From Bacillota bacterium (GTDB lineage Bacteria; Bacillota; Clostridia; Tissierellales; MES13): a stretch of 64,000 nucleotides of DNA. Position numbers and translations under genes: made by a program. Location: positions 81,649 to 145,648 of the forward strand of contig VENA01000009.1 of NCBI GenBank assembly GCA_009711785.1. Direction: 5' to 3'. Under the pieces are notes generated by a model that did not search any database, was not told the DNA's origin, and saw nothing but the letters and a program-made list of their open reading frames with translations. This document shows, piece after piece, positions 8,292-18,266 of the stretch; position 1 is the stretch's first letter, and every line of letters begins with the position of its first letter.

Positions 8292-10118
8292 TTGAATAGA
8301 AAAGTATTTATATGTATTATTTTATGTTTAGTTTTAGTAGGTTGTAATAATCCTAGAGATATGCATTTAACGGATAGTCAGATAAAGAGTAAAAATGAAA
8401 AATTAAAACAAATCTTAGAAGAATTTAAAGATAAAAATAAGGCTTTAAAAAGAGAAAAAGAAATTAAAGACATTTTAGATAATATGACATTAGAAGAAAA
8501 AATAGGTCAAATGTTAATGCCACGGTTAAGTAAAAAGTCAGATATCAAAGAGGTAAATGAAGATATAAAAAATAAAATAGATAAATATAATCTAGGTGGA
8601 GTAATACTTTTTTCTCATAATATAGTTAATAAAAATCAAACTATTAAATTAGTAAATGATTTAAAAAAGGCTAAGGATATACCTATGTTTATATCTATAG
8701 ACCAAGAAGGTGGAATTGTTAATAGAATTAAATTTGGAACTAAATTTCCTGGAAATATGGCCTTAGGAGCAACTAAATCTAGTGAGTATTCTTATAAGGT
8801 AGGTAAAGGGATAGGAGAAGAATTAAATGCATTAGGTATTAATGTTAATTTTGCACCTGTATTAGATGTAAATGTTAATCCTAATAATCCAGTAATAGGA
8901 GTTCGTTCCTTTGGATCTGACCCGGATTTAGTAGCTAAGTTAGGTGTAGCTTTTATGAAAGGATTACAGGATGCTAAAGTAGTAGCAACAGCTAAGCATT
9001 TTCCAGGACATGGAGATACATCTGTTGATTCTCATATTGCCCTTCCAAAGGTAGGCCATAAACAGGATAGATTAGAAAAGATAGAATTAAAACCATTTAA
9101 AGAAGCTATTGATTCAGGAATAGATATGATAATGACATCCCATGTAGTTTTTCCCTATATAGATGATACATTAGTGAAATCTAAAAAAAATAACAAAAAA
9201 GTACCTATACCTGCAACTTTATCTAAAAAGGTATTAACAGGGTTAATAAGAGAAGAGTTAGGATTTGAAGGTGTAATAATAACTGATGCATTAGAAATGA
9301 AAGCTATTAGTGATAATTTTGGTGAAAGTGAGGCTACAGTTAAAGCTATAAAAGCAGGGGCAGATATAATTTTAATACCTAATAATTTAGATGTTTCTTA
9401 TAATGCATTAATAAATGCAGTAAAAAAAGGAGAGATAAAAGAAAAAAGAATTAATGAATCTATAAAAAGGATTATAGACTTAAAAATAACTAGAGGTATT
9501 ATTAATAGTAAAGTTAAAGATAATGAAAGTTTTGAAGAAATAATAAGTGATAATAAAATATTAGAAAGTGAAGTAGCTAAAAGGGCTGTTACTTTAGTTA
9601 AAAATAAAAATAATTTATTACCATTTAAATTAAAAGCAGGGGATAAAATATTGTTATTTGCACCCTTTGATAATAGATTAAATAGTATGAAGAATTCTTT
9701 AAATAAAGTTATTAAAGACAAAGATATTAAAGATGTTACTATAAGGGGTTTTTCTTACTTATCCTTAAATAAGTTAAATAAAGATTTAAAAAAAGAAGTA
9801 TTAGAAGCTGATTATATTATATTAGGGTCATATAGTAAAACTAGAAGTAAAAGATTAAAATTTATTTTAGATTTAGTTAAATTTGCAAATGAAAATAATA
9901 AAAGTCTTGTAGTTATGGCTTTAAAAAATCCCTATGATATTAGATATATTCAAGATATAAAGGCATATATAGCTATTTATGGTGACATTGAACCTAATAT
10001 TTTTTCAGGGATGAAGGTTATATTTAAAGCTGATCCCTTAGGGAAATTACCAGTTAATATTCCTAAAAGGGATGGTAAAGGTGTTTTATATAAAAAAGGA
10101 TATGGATTAAATTATTAG
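8292..10118 (+). CDS. nagZ: Glycoside hydrolase family 3 lipoprotein, beta-N-acetylhexosaminidase
   Basis: 608 residues. A lipoprotein signal peptide ends at the lipobox LVGC, so the enzyme is anchored outside the membrane. A GH3 TIM-barrel follows with SIDQEGGIVNRI, KHFPGHGDTSVDSH (the His of the Asp-His pair typical of NagZ) and VIITDALEM with the nucleophile Asp. A second C-terminal domain is present, as in Bacillus NagZ/YbbD (about 640 residues). The family removes N-acetylglucosamine from muropeptides and muramic acid disaccharides during wall recycling. TTG 8292 follows AAGGTGAT. It appears monocistronic with a terminator palindrome behind it. Confidence 0.88.
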   Translation: MNRKVFICIILCLVLVGCNNPRDMHLTDSQIKSKNEKLKQILEEFKDKNKALKREKEIKDILDNMTLEEKIGQMLMPRLSKKSDIKEVNEDIKNKIDKYNLGGVILFSHNIVNKNQTIKLVNDLKKAKDIPMFISIDQEGGIVNRIKFGTKFPGNMALGATKSSEYSYKVGKGIGEELNALGINVNFAPVLDVNVNPNNPVIGVRSFGSDPDLVAKLGVAFMKGLQDAKVVATAKHFPGHGDTSVDSHIALPKVGHKQDRLEKIELKPFKEAIDSGIDMIMTSHVVFPYIDDTLVKSKKNNKKVPIPATLSKKVLTGLIREELGFEGVIITDALEMKAISDNFGESEATVKAIKAGADIILIPNNLDVSYNALINAVKKGEIKEKRINESIKRIIDLKITRGIINSKVKDNESFEEIISDNKILESEVAKRAVTLVKNKNNLLPFKLKAGDKILLFAPFDNRLNSMKNSLNKVIKDKDIKDVTIRGFSYLSLNKLNKDLKKEVLEADYIILGSYSKTRSKRLKFILDLVKFANENNKSLVVMALKNPYDIRYIQDIKAYIAIYGDIEPNIFSGMKVIFKADPLGKLPVNIPKRDGKGVLYKKGYGLNY

Positions 10119-10128
10119 AAAAATATAC

Positions 10129-10158
10129 AATTAAGGGATGTTTAAACATCCCTTAATT
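10129..10158. terminator. Palindromic bidirectional terminator
   Basis: A perfect 30-base palindrome (arms AATTAAGGGATGTTT) between convergent genes. The flanking T/A tracts are short, so terminator function is inferred from position. Confidence 0.65.
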
Positions 10159-10182
10159 ATATTAAATCCATATGTTTTTATA

Positions 10183-11040
10183 TTAATACCTTTCTGAATG
10201 CTTATAGGTATATTCGTTATCTAACATATCCTTAGCGATTAGTTTAATAGTTAAAGGTTCCATAAAAGAATCTCCATCATAGTTTTTCATTTCATTTATT
10301 TTAATACTATCTTTAAATTCCCACATTTCTAGGGGAACATGGGAAAGACTTTTCTTTTCACCTTCTTTTATAATATCTACAGTATGGACTAATTTATTTT
10401 CAAAATAGATAAAACATTTAATATCCTTTAATTTTAATTTTTCCTTATTATCATAATTGTATTTATTATAATTATTCTCTACATTTACTTCAAATGTTAA
10501 ATTTCCATTATTATCAGCTCTTTTAGGTAAAGCTCTCATATCTATACGACCACGTAATTTATCCTTTAAATTTATCGATCTAATAGTACCTGTTTGTTTT
10601 TCATTATTATTTTCTATTAAAACTTGCGTTTTATAGTTGTTATTATAGGATAGATCTACTTGGGTTTTATAATTTAGCCCTCCAGTATTATTAAACTCTT
10701 TATAATTCCAATTAGAATCATCAGATTCAAAAGTTTTATACATAAAAAATACTTTTGAATTTTCTTTTAACTTATTTAATGTGACATTAACTGTGACATT
10801 AGCTTTTTTATAATCTTTATAATTTTTAATATCGTAATTATATGTACTTATAAGTTTTTCTTTTCTGTTTAAATTATTAATAGTAGAGGTTAGATTTCTA
10901 ATCTCAGATTGTAATGAATGAATTTGATTGTTTATAGAATATATATTATTTCCATATGACTCTAACTTATTTAATAATAAAAAGTTTGTTATTAGCAATA
11001 TACCTATTAAAATTATTAGAATTTTATTTTTAAGTTTCAA
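10183..11040 (-). CDS. Membrane-anchored coiled-coil protein, unknown
   Basis: 285 residues: one N-terminal transmembrane helix, a short coiled coil (residues about 20-60, NNQIHSLQSEIRNLTSTINNL), then an extracellular beta-rich domain. No family recognised. TTG at 11040 is preferred because AAGGGTGAT lies five bases upstream of it; the in-frame ATG at 11070 has no ribosome binding site. It stands alone between convergent and divergent neighbours. The external domain has many Asn/Lys/Tyr residues and no cysteine-rich or catalytic motif that I can see. Confidence 0.65.
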   Translation of the reverse strand: MKLKNKILIILIGILLITNFLLLNKLESYGNNIYSINNQIHSLQSEIRNLTSTINNLNRKEKLISTYNYDIKNYKDYKKANVTVNVTLNKLKENSKVFFMYKTFESDDSNWNYKEFNNTGGLNYKTQVDLSYNNNYKTQVLIENNNEKQTGTIRSINLKDKLRGRIDMRALPKRADNNGNLTFEVNVENNYNKYNYDNKEKLKLKDIKCFIYFENKLVHTVDIIKEGEKKSLSHVPLEMWEFKDSIKINEMKNYDGDSFMEPLTIKLIAKDMLDNEYTYKHSERY

Positions 11041-11077
11041 TTTTATCACCCTTACATATTTTTTTACCATTTAATTA

Positions 11078-11103
11078 TATCATTTTTAATATTAAAAATG
11101 ATA
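11078..11103. repeat. 26-base perfect palindrome in divergent promoter region
   Basis: TATCATTTTTAAT followed by its exact reverse complement, just upstream of the coiled-coil membrane protein gene. It could be an operator or the terminator-like end of an upstream transcript; there is no T-run. Confidence 0.4.
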
Positions 11104-11136
11104 AATGTAATAATAACTTAAAAGTATTGGTTGAGT

Positions 11137-11221
11137 TTGAATGATATTGAATGAAAAAGTGGTGGAAATTGATAATTAATGAAAGAAAATGATTGATTTT
11201 TGAAAATTATTAAGGTATAAT
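11137..11221 (+). promoter_or_regulatory. fru operon promoter with direct repeats
   Basis: TTGATT (11193-11198), 17 bases, TATAAT (11216-11221). Upstream, TTGAATGA occurs twice at 11137 and 11147 with a 10-base period, and related TGAT/AATGAAA elements follow to 11190. DeoR-type repressors such as FruR often bind direct repeats of this sort, so these are candidate FruR sites. Confidence 0.6.
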
Positions 11222-11250
11222 AAATATATAGAAGGTAGGGGGTATTGAAA

Positions 11251-11997
11251 TTGTTAACAGAAGAAAGACAACAAATGATACTTAATTTATTAAAAAATAA
11301 AGAAATAGTAAAAATAAATGAATTAGTAAAGATAACTAAAGCATCTGAATCAACAATAAGAAGGGATCTTAATTATCTTGAAAGTATTAATGAACTTAAA
11401 AGAGTTCATGGTGGTGCAAGATTATTAAAGGGAAGATTTAATGAACCAAGTTATAGTGAAAAACAAGTTCAAAATATAAAAGAAAAAACATTAATAGGTA
11501 AATATGCAGCATCTTTAATAGAAGAAGGAGATTGTATTTATATAGATGCTGGTACATCTACAATTCAAATGATTGATTATATAGATAAAAAGGATATTGT
11601 TATAGTTACAAATGGTCTTAAAAATATTGATAAAATAAGTGAGAAAAATATTGAAGGATATATCCTTGGAGGAAAAGTAAAGAAAAAAACAAAAGCCCTT
11701 GTAGGCTCAGAAGCTTTAAAAAATCTAGAAAAATATAGATTTGATAAATGCTTTATGGGTATTAACGGCATACATTTAGAGTATGGATTTACAACTCCTG
11801 ATTCTGAGGAAGCTATACTAAAACAAAGGGCGATAGAGCTTTCAAAAAATGCTTACGTACTTGCAGATGAATCAAAATTTGGAGAAATTACTTTTGTTAA
11901 TGTTTCAGATATTAAAAAGGCTACAATAATAACTAATTCTGAGCCTGAAAATTATAAAAAGTATAAAAATAAAACTACGATAAAGGTTGTGACATAA
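11251..11997 (+). CDS. fruR: DeoR-family transcriptional regulator of fructose operon
   Basis: 248 residues. The N-terminal winged helix (LTEERQQMILNLL, then ASESTIRRDLNYLE) is the DeoR signature, and the C-terminal DeoRC sugar-phosphate sensor domain includes GDCIYIDAGTSTIQM and LADESKFGEI. By context the effector should be fructose-1-phosphate. TTG 11251 lies eight bases after AGGGGG; the TTG at 11245 is too close. The next gene, fruK, starts three bases after the stop, so regulator, kinase and transporter form one operon. Confidence 0.9.
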   Translation: MLTEERQQMILNLLKNKEIVKINELVKITKASESTIRRDLNYLESINELKRVHGGARLLKGRFNEPSYSEKQVQNIKEKTLIGKYAASLIEEGDCIYIDAGTSTIQMIDYIDKKDIVIVTNGLKNIDKISEKNIEGYILGGKVKKKTKALVGSEALKNLEKYRFDKCFMGINGIHLEYGFTTPDSEEAILKQRAIELSKNAYVLADESKFGEITFVNVSDIKKATIITNSEPENYKKYKNKTTIKVVT

Positions 11998-12000
11998 ATA

Positions 12001-12921
12001 ATGATATATACAGTAACGTTTAATCCTTCTATAGATTATTTTGTACAGGTAGAAAATTTTAAAGTAGGAGATCTTAATAGAATAAAAAAAGAACATAAAT
12101 ATCCTGGAGGTAAAGGTATTAATGTATCAAGGGTTCTTAATAATATTGGAACCGAAAGTAAAGCTTTAGGATTTATTGGTGGATTTACAGGGGATTATAT
12201 TAAAAATTATTTAGATAATGAAGGAATTGATTCAGATTTTATCAAGGTAGATGAAGATACAAGGATAAATATAAAATTAAAATCAAATGAAGAAACTGAG
12301 ATAAATGGTAAAGGGCCAGAAATTACTAAAGAAAATTTAAATAAATTATATGAAAAAGTAGGCAATTTAACTAATAAAGATTTTTTAGTATTAGCAGGAA
12401 ATGTCCAAAAGAATCTTCCTAGGGATATTTATTTACAAATACAAAATATTTGTAAAAAAAACAAAGTAAAAGTTATAGTTGATGCTACTAATGAAACTTT
12501 AACAAATACTTTAAAACAATGCCCATTTTTAATAAAACCTAATATCCATGAACTTTCAGATATATTTAATACTGAGATAGAAACTAAGGAGGATGTTATA
12601 TATTATGCAAGGAAATTAAATGAAATGGGTGCTAGAAATGTTATAGTTTCAATGGCAGGCAAAGGTGCAATTTTAGCCTGTGATAAGGGTATTTATCATG
12701 CAGCTGCACCAAGGGGAAATGTTAAAAACTCTGTAGGAGCTGGAGATTCTTTAATAGCAGGATTTCTTTATAAGTATTCTAAAAGTTCAGAAGTAATAAA
12801 ATCTTTTAAGTGGGGAGTTGCATGTGGTAGTGCTACTGCATTTTCTTTTGACCTTTGTAAAAAAGAAGATGTAATAGATTTATTAGAAAAGATAAATATA
12901 GTTAAATTAAAGGAGGCTTAG
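12001..12921 (+). CDS. fruK: 1-phosphofructokinase
   Basis: 306 residues of the PfkB (ribokinase) family. The N-terminal PGGKGINVSRVL and the C-terminal SVGAGDSLIAGFLY with the catalytic Asp are intact. It phosphorylates fructose-1-phosphate, the product of the PTS transporter encoded next, to fructose-1,6-bisphosphate for glycolysis. The gene is tightly packed with fruR (3 bases) and fruA (1 base between stop and start), which supports the 1-phosphofructokinase assignment over tagatose-6-phosphate kinase. Confidence 0.93.
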   Translation: MIYTVTFNPSIDYFVQVENFKVGDLNRIKKEHKYPGGKGINVSRVLNNIGTESKALGFIGGFTGDYIKNYLDNEGIDSDFIKVDEDTRINIKLKSNEETEINGKGPEITKENLNKLYEKVGNLTNKDFLVLAGNVQKNLPRDIYLQIQNICKKNKVKVIVDATNETLTNTLKQCPFLIKPNIHELSDIFNTEIETKEDVIYYARKLNEMGARNVIVSMAGKGAILACDKGIYHAAAPRGNVKNSVGAGDSLIAGFLYKYSKSSEVIKSFKWGVACGSATAFSFDLCKKEDVIDLLEKINIVKLKEA

Positions 12922-12922
12922 T

Positions 12923-14791
12923 ATGAAAATTACAGATCTTTTAAAAGAAGATGGTATTATTCTTAATTTAAAATCTAATACAAAAAAAGAAGTAATAGAT
13001 GAACTAATAGATAAATTAGATGAAATAGGAAAATTAAATGATAAAGAAGAATTTAAAAAAGAAATTTTAAAAAGGGAAGAAAAATTTTCAACAGGTGTAG
13101 GTGACGGTGTTGCTATACCCCATGCTAAAACTAAAGCAGTAAAAACTCCAGCTTTAGTCTTTGGATATTCTAAAGATGGTATAGATTATGATTCAATGGA
13201 TGGTAACTTAGCCCACTTATTTTTTATGATAGCAGGAAGTGAGGGTGCTAATGATGAACATTTAGAAACCCTTTCAAGATTATCTACTATGCTTATGAAA
13301 AAAGATTTTAGAGAAAAAATAATGAATGCAAAAAGCGAGAAAGAAATTATAAGTATTATAGATTCTAAAGAAAATGAAAGTTTAAGTGAAAAAAATAATG
13401 ATGATAGTAAATCTGAAGAATTAATTTTAGCAGTAACAGCTTGTCCGACTGGTATTGCCCATACTTATATGGCAGCTGATGCACTTAAAAATAAAGCTAA
13501 GGATATGGGTGTAAATATTAAGGTTGAGACAAATGGTTCTACAGGGGTTAAAAATGAATTAACTAAAGAAGATATAAAAAAAGCTAAGACTATAATAGTT
13601 GCTGCGGATACAAAGGTAAAGATGAAAAGATTTGAAGGTAAGAAGGTATTACAAGTTCCAGTGGCAAAGGCAATAAAAAGTTCTGAAGAACTTATTAATA
13701 AAGCATTGAAAGAAGATGCTAAGGTTTATCATTATGATGGTAATGAAACTAATGAAGAAAATAATAAAGAGGAAAAGACAGGATTTTATAAACATCTTAT
13801 GAATGGTGTTTCAAATATGCTTCCCTTTGTAGTTGGTGGTGGTATATTAATAGCTATATCATTTATGTTTGGAATTAAAGCCTTTGACCCAAATGATCCA
13901 TCATTTCATCCACTTGCTAAGTTACTTATGGATATAGGTGGAGGAAATGCATTCTCCCTTATGATACCAGTACTTGCAGGTTTTATTGGTATGAGTATAG
14001 CAGATAGACCAGGATTTGCACCTGCTATGGTAGGTGGTTTTATAGCAGCTAATAGTAATGCAGGATTTTTAGGAGGATTAATAGCTGGTTTCTTAGGTGG
14101 TTATATAGTAGTATTTCTTAAAAAAGCATTTTCTAAGCTACCAGAATCCTTAGAAGGAATAAAACCAGTTTTACTCTATCCTTTGTTTGGTATATTCTTA
14201 ACCGGTGCAATTATGTTACTTTTCATAGTAAAACCTGTAGAGTTTTTAAATACAGGAATGCAAGAATGGTTAGGTAGCATAGGAACGGCTAATAAAGTAT
14301 TATTAGGATTAGTTATAGGTGGTATGATGGCTGTAGATATGGGAGGACCTATAAATAAGGCAGCTTTTACCTTTGGTATAGCTATGATAGAGGCAGGTAA
14401 TTTTTCATATCATGCTGCAGTTATGGCAGGAGGTATGGTTCCACCACTTGGAATTGCCCTTGCGACAACTTTATTTAAAAATAAATTTACTAAAAACGAA
14501 AGAGATGCAGGAAAGACTTGTTATGTAATGGGAGCATCATTTATTACAGAGGGTGCTATTCCCTTTGCAGCAGCAGACCCTGCTAGAGTAATACCATCTA
14601 TTATTACAGGTTCAGCAGTAGCAGGAGCGCTTACGATGGCATTTAATATAGGACTTCCAGCTCCCCATGGTGGTGCATTTGTAATACCAATAGTTAAAGG
14701 AAATCCATATCTTTATATATTAGCTATTTTAATAGGCTCTATTATAACCGCTTTAATGTTAGGAGTTCTTAAAAAGAAGATAAGTGAATAA
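12923..14791 (+). CDS. fruA: PTS fructose transporter, fused EIIABC
   Basis: 622 residues carrying three PTS modules. EIIA (residues 1-150) has the phosphorylatable His67 in AIPHAKT. EIIB (about 167-265) has Cys174 in VTACPTGIAHTYMAADAL. EIIC (about 285-620) is a multi-helix membrane domain with GMSIADRPGFAPAMVGG and ITEGAIPFAAADP. The protein imports fructose and releases fructose-1-phosphate inside the cell for FruK. A/B/C order is the usual one in Firmicutes. ATG 12923 follows AAGGAGGC. A terminator follows at 14799. Confidence 0.95.
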   Translation: MKITDLLKEDGIILNLKSNTKKEVIDELIDKLDEIGKLNDKEEFKKEILKREEKFSTGVGDGVAIPHAKTKAVKTPALVFGYSKDGIDYDSMDGNLAHLFFMIAGSEGANDEHLETLSRLSTMLMKKDFREKIMNAKSEKEIISIIDSKENESLSEKNNDDSKSEELILAVTACPTGIAHTYMAADALKNKAKDMGVNIKVETNGSTGVKNELTKEDIKKAKTIIVAADTKVKMKRFEGKKVLQVPVAKAIKSSEELINKALKEDAKVYHYDGNETNEENNKEEKTGFYKHLMNGVSNMLPFVVGGGILIAISFMFGIKAFDPNDPSFHPLAKLLMDIGGGNAFSLMIPVLAGFIGMSIADRPGFAPAMVGGFIAANSNAGFLGGLIAGFLGGYIVVFLKKAFSKLPESLEGIKPVLLYPLFGIFLTGAIMLLFIVKPVEFLNTGMQEWLGSIGTANKVLLGLVIGGMMAVDMGGPINKAAFTFGIAMIEAGNFSYHAAVMAGGMVPPLGIALATTLFKNKFTKNERDAGKTCYVMGASFITEGAIPFAAADPARVIPSIITGSAVAGALTMAFNIGLPAPHGGAFVIPIVKGNPYLYILAILIGSIITALMLGVLKKKISE

Positions 14792-14798
14792 AAAAATC

Positions 14799-14832
14799 AG
14801 TGGCGATGGAAAATTCCATCGTCACTTTTATT
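14799..14832 (+). terminator. fru operon terminator
   Basis: AGTGGCGATGGAA pairs with TTCCATCGTCACT (one G-U pair), followed by TTTTATTT. Confidence 0.85.
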
Positions 14833-14862
14833 TAGTTTAGATTAAAAATTTTAAAAAAGGTA

Positions 14863-14890
14863 TTGACAAATCAGGAAAAAAATTATATGT
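14863..14890 (+). promoter_or_regulatory. htpG promoter
   Basis: TTGACA at 14863-14868, 16 bases, TATGTT at 14885-14890. The start of transcription would fall at the left edge of the CIRCE operator. Confidence 0.75.
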
Positions 14891-14895
14891 TAAAA

Positions 14896-14922
14896 TTGGC
14901 ACTCGCACTTATAGAGTGCTAA
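14896..14922 (+). promoter_or_regulatory. CIRCE operator (HrcA binding site)
   Basis: TTGGCACTC, nine bases, GAGTGCTAA: the CIRCE consensus TTAGCACTC-N9-GAGTGCTAA with one mismatch. It lies directly behind the htpG promoter, so HrcA should repress htpG until heat stress. Confidence 0.93.
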
Positions 14923-14981
14923 CAAATTCAAAAGAGAACTCACCTTTTGGTAGATAAAAAATAATGAGAGGAGAGATTTAA

Positions 14982-16862
14982 ATGGAAAGAAAAGAGTTTA
15001 AAGCAGAGTCTAAAAGATTACTTGATATGATGGTTAATTCAATATATACCCACAAAGAGATTTTTCTAAGAGAGTTAATTTCTAATTCTAGCGATGCTAT
15101 TGACAAGGTATATTATAAAGCATTAACAGATGATTCATTAACATTTAATAAAGATGATTATTATATTAAAATATTTGTTGATAAAGAAAATAGAACCTTA
15201 AGGGTTTCTGATACTGGTATAGGAATGAATAAAGAAGAGCTTGAAAATAATCTTGGAATTATTGCAGAGAGTGGATCTTTAGCATTTAAAAAAGATAACG
15301 AAATAAAAGATGGACATGATTTAATAGGACAGTTTGGTGTAGGTTTTTATTCTTCATTTATGGTAGCTGATAAAGTTACTGTAATAACTAAACCTTTCGG
15401 TAGTGACAAAGCATTTAAATGGGAATCAAACGGAGCTGAAGGTTATACTATTGAGGAATATAAAAAGGATAGTGTTGGTACAGATATTATACTTAAAATA
15501 AAAGAAAACACTGAAGATGAAAACTTTGATGATTATCTTGAGGAATTTAGATTGAAATCAATAATTAAGAAATATTCTGATTTTACTAGATACCCTATAA
15601 AGATGGATGTTACTAAAAGTAAGCTTAAAGAGGGTAGTGAAGATGAATATGAGGAATACATAGAAGAAGAAACAATAAATAGTATGGTTCCTATATGGAA
15701 GAAAAATAAAAATGAGCTTACTAAAGAGGATTATGATAAGTTATATGAAGAAAAACATTTTGGTTTTGATAAACCTCTTAAACATATTCATATTAAGACA
15801 GATGGAACTATTAGATATAATGCTATATTATATATTCCAGAAAAAATGCCATATGATTTTTATACAAAAGAGTATGAAAAAGGCTTAGAATTATATTCAA
15901 ATGGTGTTTTAATTATGAATAAGTGTGCTGAATTATTACCTGATTATTTTAGCTTTGTAAAGGGAATAGTTGATTCAGAGGATTTATCTCTAAACATATC
16001 AAGGGAAATGTTACAGCATGATAGACAATTAAAAATAATAGCTAAGAATATTAAATCTAAAGTTAAGAAAGAACTTATTAGTCTACTTAAAAATGATAGA
16101 GAAAAATATGAAGAGTTTTATAAAAGTTTCTCTAAACAACTAAAATATGGTGTTTATAGTAATTATGGAAAAGATAAAGAAGTTTTACAGGATCTATTAA
16201 TGTTTTATTCATCAAAAGAGGAAAAGATGGTTACTTTAAGTGAATATGTAGATAGAATGAAAGAAGATCAAAAGTATATTTATTATGCAACGGGTGAATC
16301 AAAGGAAAGAATAGAAAAGTTACCACAAACAGAACTTGTTAAAGATAAAGGATATGAAATTTTATATTTTACAGAAGAAGTAGATGAGTTTGCTATAAAG
16401 ATGTTAGCAAAATATAAGGATATAGAATTTAAGTCAGTATCAAGTGGTGACTTAGATTTAGATACAGAGGAAGATAAGGATGAAACTAAAAAAGATTACG
16501 AAGAAAACAAAGATTTATTTGAAAGTATGAAGGATTTATTAAAGGATAAAGTTAAAGATGTTAGAGTTTCAAAGAGATTAAAAAATCATCCAGTATGTTT
16601 AACAAATGAGGGTGAAGTAAGTATAGAAATGGAAAAAATATTAAATGCTATGCCTAATGATCAGAATGTAAAGGCAGATAAAGTCCTAGAGATAAATACA
16701 AACCATGAGGTATTTAAATCATTAAAGAAAGCCTATGAAAAAGATGAAGAAAAACTTAAGTTATATACTGATTTATTATACAATCAAGCGCTACTTATAG
16801 AAGGTTTATCTATAAATGATCCAGTGGAATTTACAAATAATATTTGTGAATTAATGAAATAG
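14982..16862 (+). CDS. htpG: Molecular chaperone HtpG (Hsp90)
   Basis: 626 residues, the usual size. The N-terminal GHKL ATPase motifs are intact ([35 protein letters not shown]), followed by the middle domain (LNISREMLQ with the conserved Arg) and the C-terminal dimerisation domain. ATP-driven folding chaperone in the cytoplasm. ATG 14982 follows GAGGAGAG. It is monocistronic, under a CIRCE operator, which puts it in the HrcA regulon rather than the class III regulation known for Bacillus subtilis htpG. Confidence 0.96.
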   Translation: MERKEFKAESKRLLDMMVNSIYTHKEIFLRELISNSSDAIDKVYYKALTDDSLTFNKDDYYIKIFVDKENRTLRVSDTGIGMNKEELENNLGIIAESGSLAFKKDNEIKDGHDLIGQFGVGFYSSFMVADKVTVITKPFGSDKAFKWESNGAEGYTIEEYKKDSVGTDIILKIKENTEDENFDDYLEEFRLKSIIKKYSDFTRYPIKMDVTKSKLKEGSEDEYEEYIEEETINSMVPIWKKNKNELTKEDYDKLYEEKHFGFDKPLKHIHIKTDGTIRYNAILYIPEKMPYDFYTKEYEKGLELYSNGVLIMNKCAELLPDYFSFVKGIVDSEDLSLNISREMLQHDRQLKIIAKNIKSKVKKELISLLKNDREKYEEFYKSFSKQLKYGVYSNYGKDKEVLQDLLMFYSSKEEKMVTLSEYVDRMKEDQKYIYYATGESKERIEKLPQTELVKDKGYEILYFTEEVDEFAIKMLAKYKDIEFKSVSSGDLDLDTEEDKDETKKDYEENKDLFESMKDLLKDKVKDVRVSKRLKNHPVCLTNEGEVSIEMEKILNAMPNDQNVKADKVLEINTNHEVFKSLKKAYEKDEEKLKLYTDLLYNQALLIEGLSINDPVEFTNNICELMK

Positions 16863-16881
16863 ATAAGTTTATTAAAAATAT

Positions 16882-16916
16882 AATGAATAGCCTAATTTTA
16901 GGCTATTCATTTTTTA
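16882..16916 (+). terminator. htpG terminator
   Basis: AATGAATAGCCTAA pairs with TTAGGCTATTCATT, followed by a T-run. Confidence 0.9.
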
Positions 16917-17017
16917 ATAAATAGTATTTCATTTTAAATGTTTATCTTTTGTGATAGAATTAAAGTATTAATAAATATTAATATAATTTTATATTTAAAT
17001 ATCTAAGGGGTCTTTAG

Positions 17018-18163
17018 ATGAAAAAACAAATGATGAAAAAAGTTAATGAATTATATAAAGAAAGACAATATATAAATACATTACAGATAGGACGGATTGC
17101 TTCAGTTGTATCCTTTATAATAATGTTTTTAGCATTATATGGTGATATAAAAGTTTTTCATTATAATACTTCTGTAAGTTATTTTCGTATTATTACAATG
17201 TTATTTTTTCTATCCTTTCTTATTATAACTTTAACTCCATTAAAAGATAAAAAATCTTTGGTTTTAAGATTTTATGATATATGCATTTCTTTGGCTTCTG
17301 TATTTTCATATGTATTTTATTATTATATATATAATACACAAAATGGAATATATAATGATCGAGTTATACAGATATTTATAATATTTTTCATAGGAATATT
17401 ATTATTTTCTGCTGGTACTAGAAAGAAGGTTCCCTATATAATTGGTATTATATTATTAATTCTAACCTTTGATTTAATTTTTATATCTAAACTTACACTT
17501 AATGAAATTTATAAGTTTTTTAATGTTTATACAATAGGTTTAATTACAGCAATTATGGCTTATAAACTAGAGGAGAAAAGTATTAATGAGTTCCGTCTAA
17601 GGAAGTTATCTGATATACATTTAAATCAATTGAGATTAGAAGTAGAAGCTAGAAAAAAAGCAGAGTTAACCTTAAAAAAGAAAGCAAATACCGATGAATT
17701 AACTAATATTTATAATAGAAGGGCAGGTTTTGAAATACTAATTAAATATTTTAAACAATCTTTAAATGAAAACCAACCATTAAGTATATGTTTTATAGAT
17801 TTAGATGATTTAAAGGAAGTTAATGATAAATATGGACATGCTGAAGGTGATAGTTATATACTTACAATTACTGACATAGTTAAGAGTTCAATTCGCCCAG
17901 TAGATATTTTCATGCGTTTAGGAGGCGATGAATTTTTAATAGTATTTCCAAACACATCTAATGAAAATGCTGAAAATATATGGTCTAGAATAAAGGATAA
18001 TATTAAAAAAGCTAATAGTAATGATAAACCTTATTTGATGAGTTCTAGTCATGGTATCGCTACATTTGAAAATAATAACTTTAAAGATATAAACCATTTT
18101 GTTGAATATGCAGATAAAAAAATGTATCAAGAAAAGTCAAGAAAAAAGCTCTCCTTAGAGTAG
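17018..18163 (+). CDS. Membrane diguanylate cyclase with six-helix sensor
   Basis: 381 residues. About six transmembrane helices in residues 25-185 form an uncharacterised membrane sensor (MASE-like). A short coiled coil (195-220) links to a GGDEF domain starting at NTDELTNIYNRRAGFE. The active site RLGGDEFLIVF is intact and an RxxD inhibitory site (RPVD) precedes it by five residues. Makes c-di-GMP. ATG 17018 follows AAGGGG. It is the second of three cyclases in the window, flanked by its own terminators. Confidence 0.9.
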   Translation: MKKQMMKKVNELYKERQYINTLQIGRIASVVSFIIMFLALYGDIKVFHYNTSVSYFRIITMLFFLSFLIITLTPLKDKKSLVLRFYDICISLASVFSYVFYYYIYNTQNGIYNDRVIQIFIIFFIGILLFSAGTRKKVPYIIGIILLILTFDLIFISKLTLNEIYKFFNVYTIGLITAIMAYKLEEKSINEFRLRKLSDIHLNQLRLEVEARKKAELTLKKKANTDELTNIYNRRAGFEILIKYFKQSLNENQPLSICFIDLDDLKEVNDKYGHAEGDSYILTITDIVKSSIRPVDIFMRLGGDEFLIVFPNTSNENAENIWSRIKDNIKKANSNDKPYLMSSSHGIATFENNNFKDINHFVEYADKKMYQEKSRKKLSLE

Positions 18164-18198
18164 ACAGATAATACTGTTTATAAAGGGGAGTTTTTTTA
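18149..18198 (+). terminator. Terminator overlapping the cyclase stop codon
   Basis: CTCTCCTT (18149-18156, still inside the gene) pairs with AAGGGGAG (18183-18190) with one G-U, followed by seven T. Confidence 0.75.
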
Positions 18199-18266
18199 TT
18201 GAAAATTTAATTATTATACAATATATGGTAAAATAAAATATACTTCAAATAAATGGGGGAATAAGG

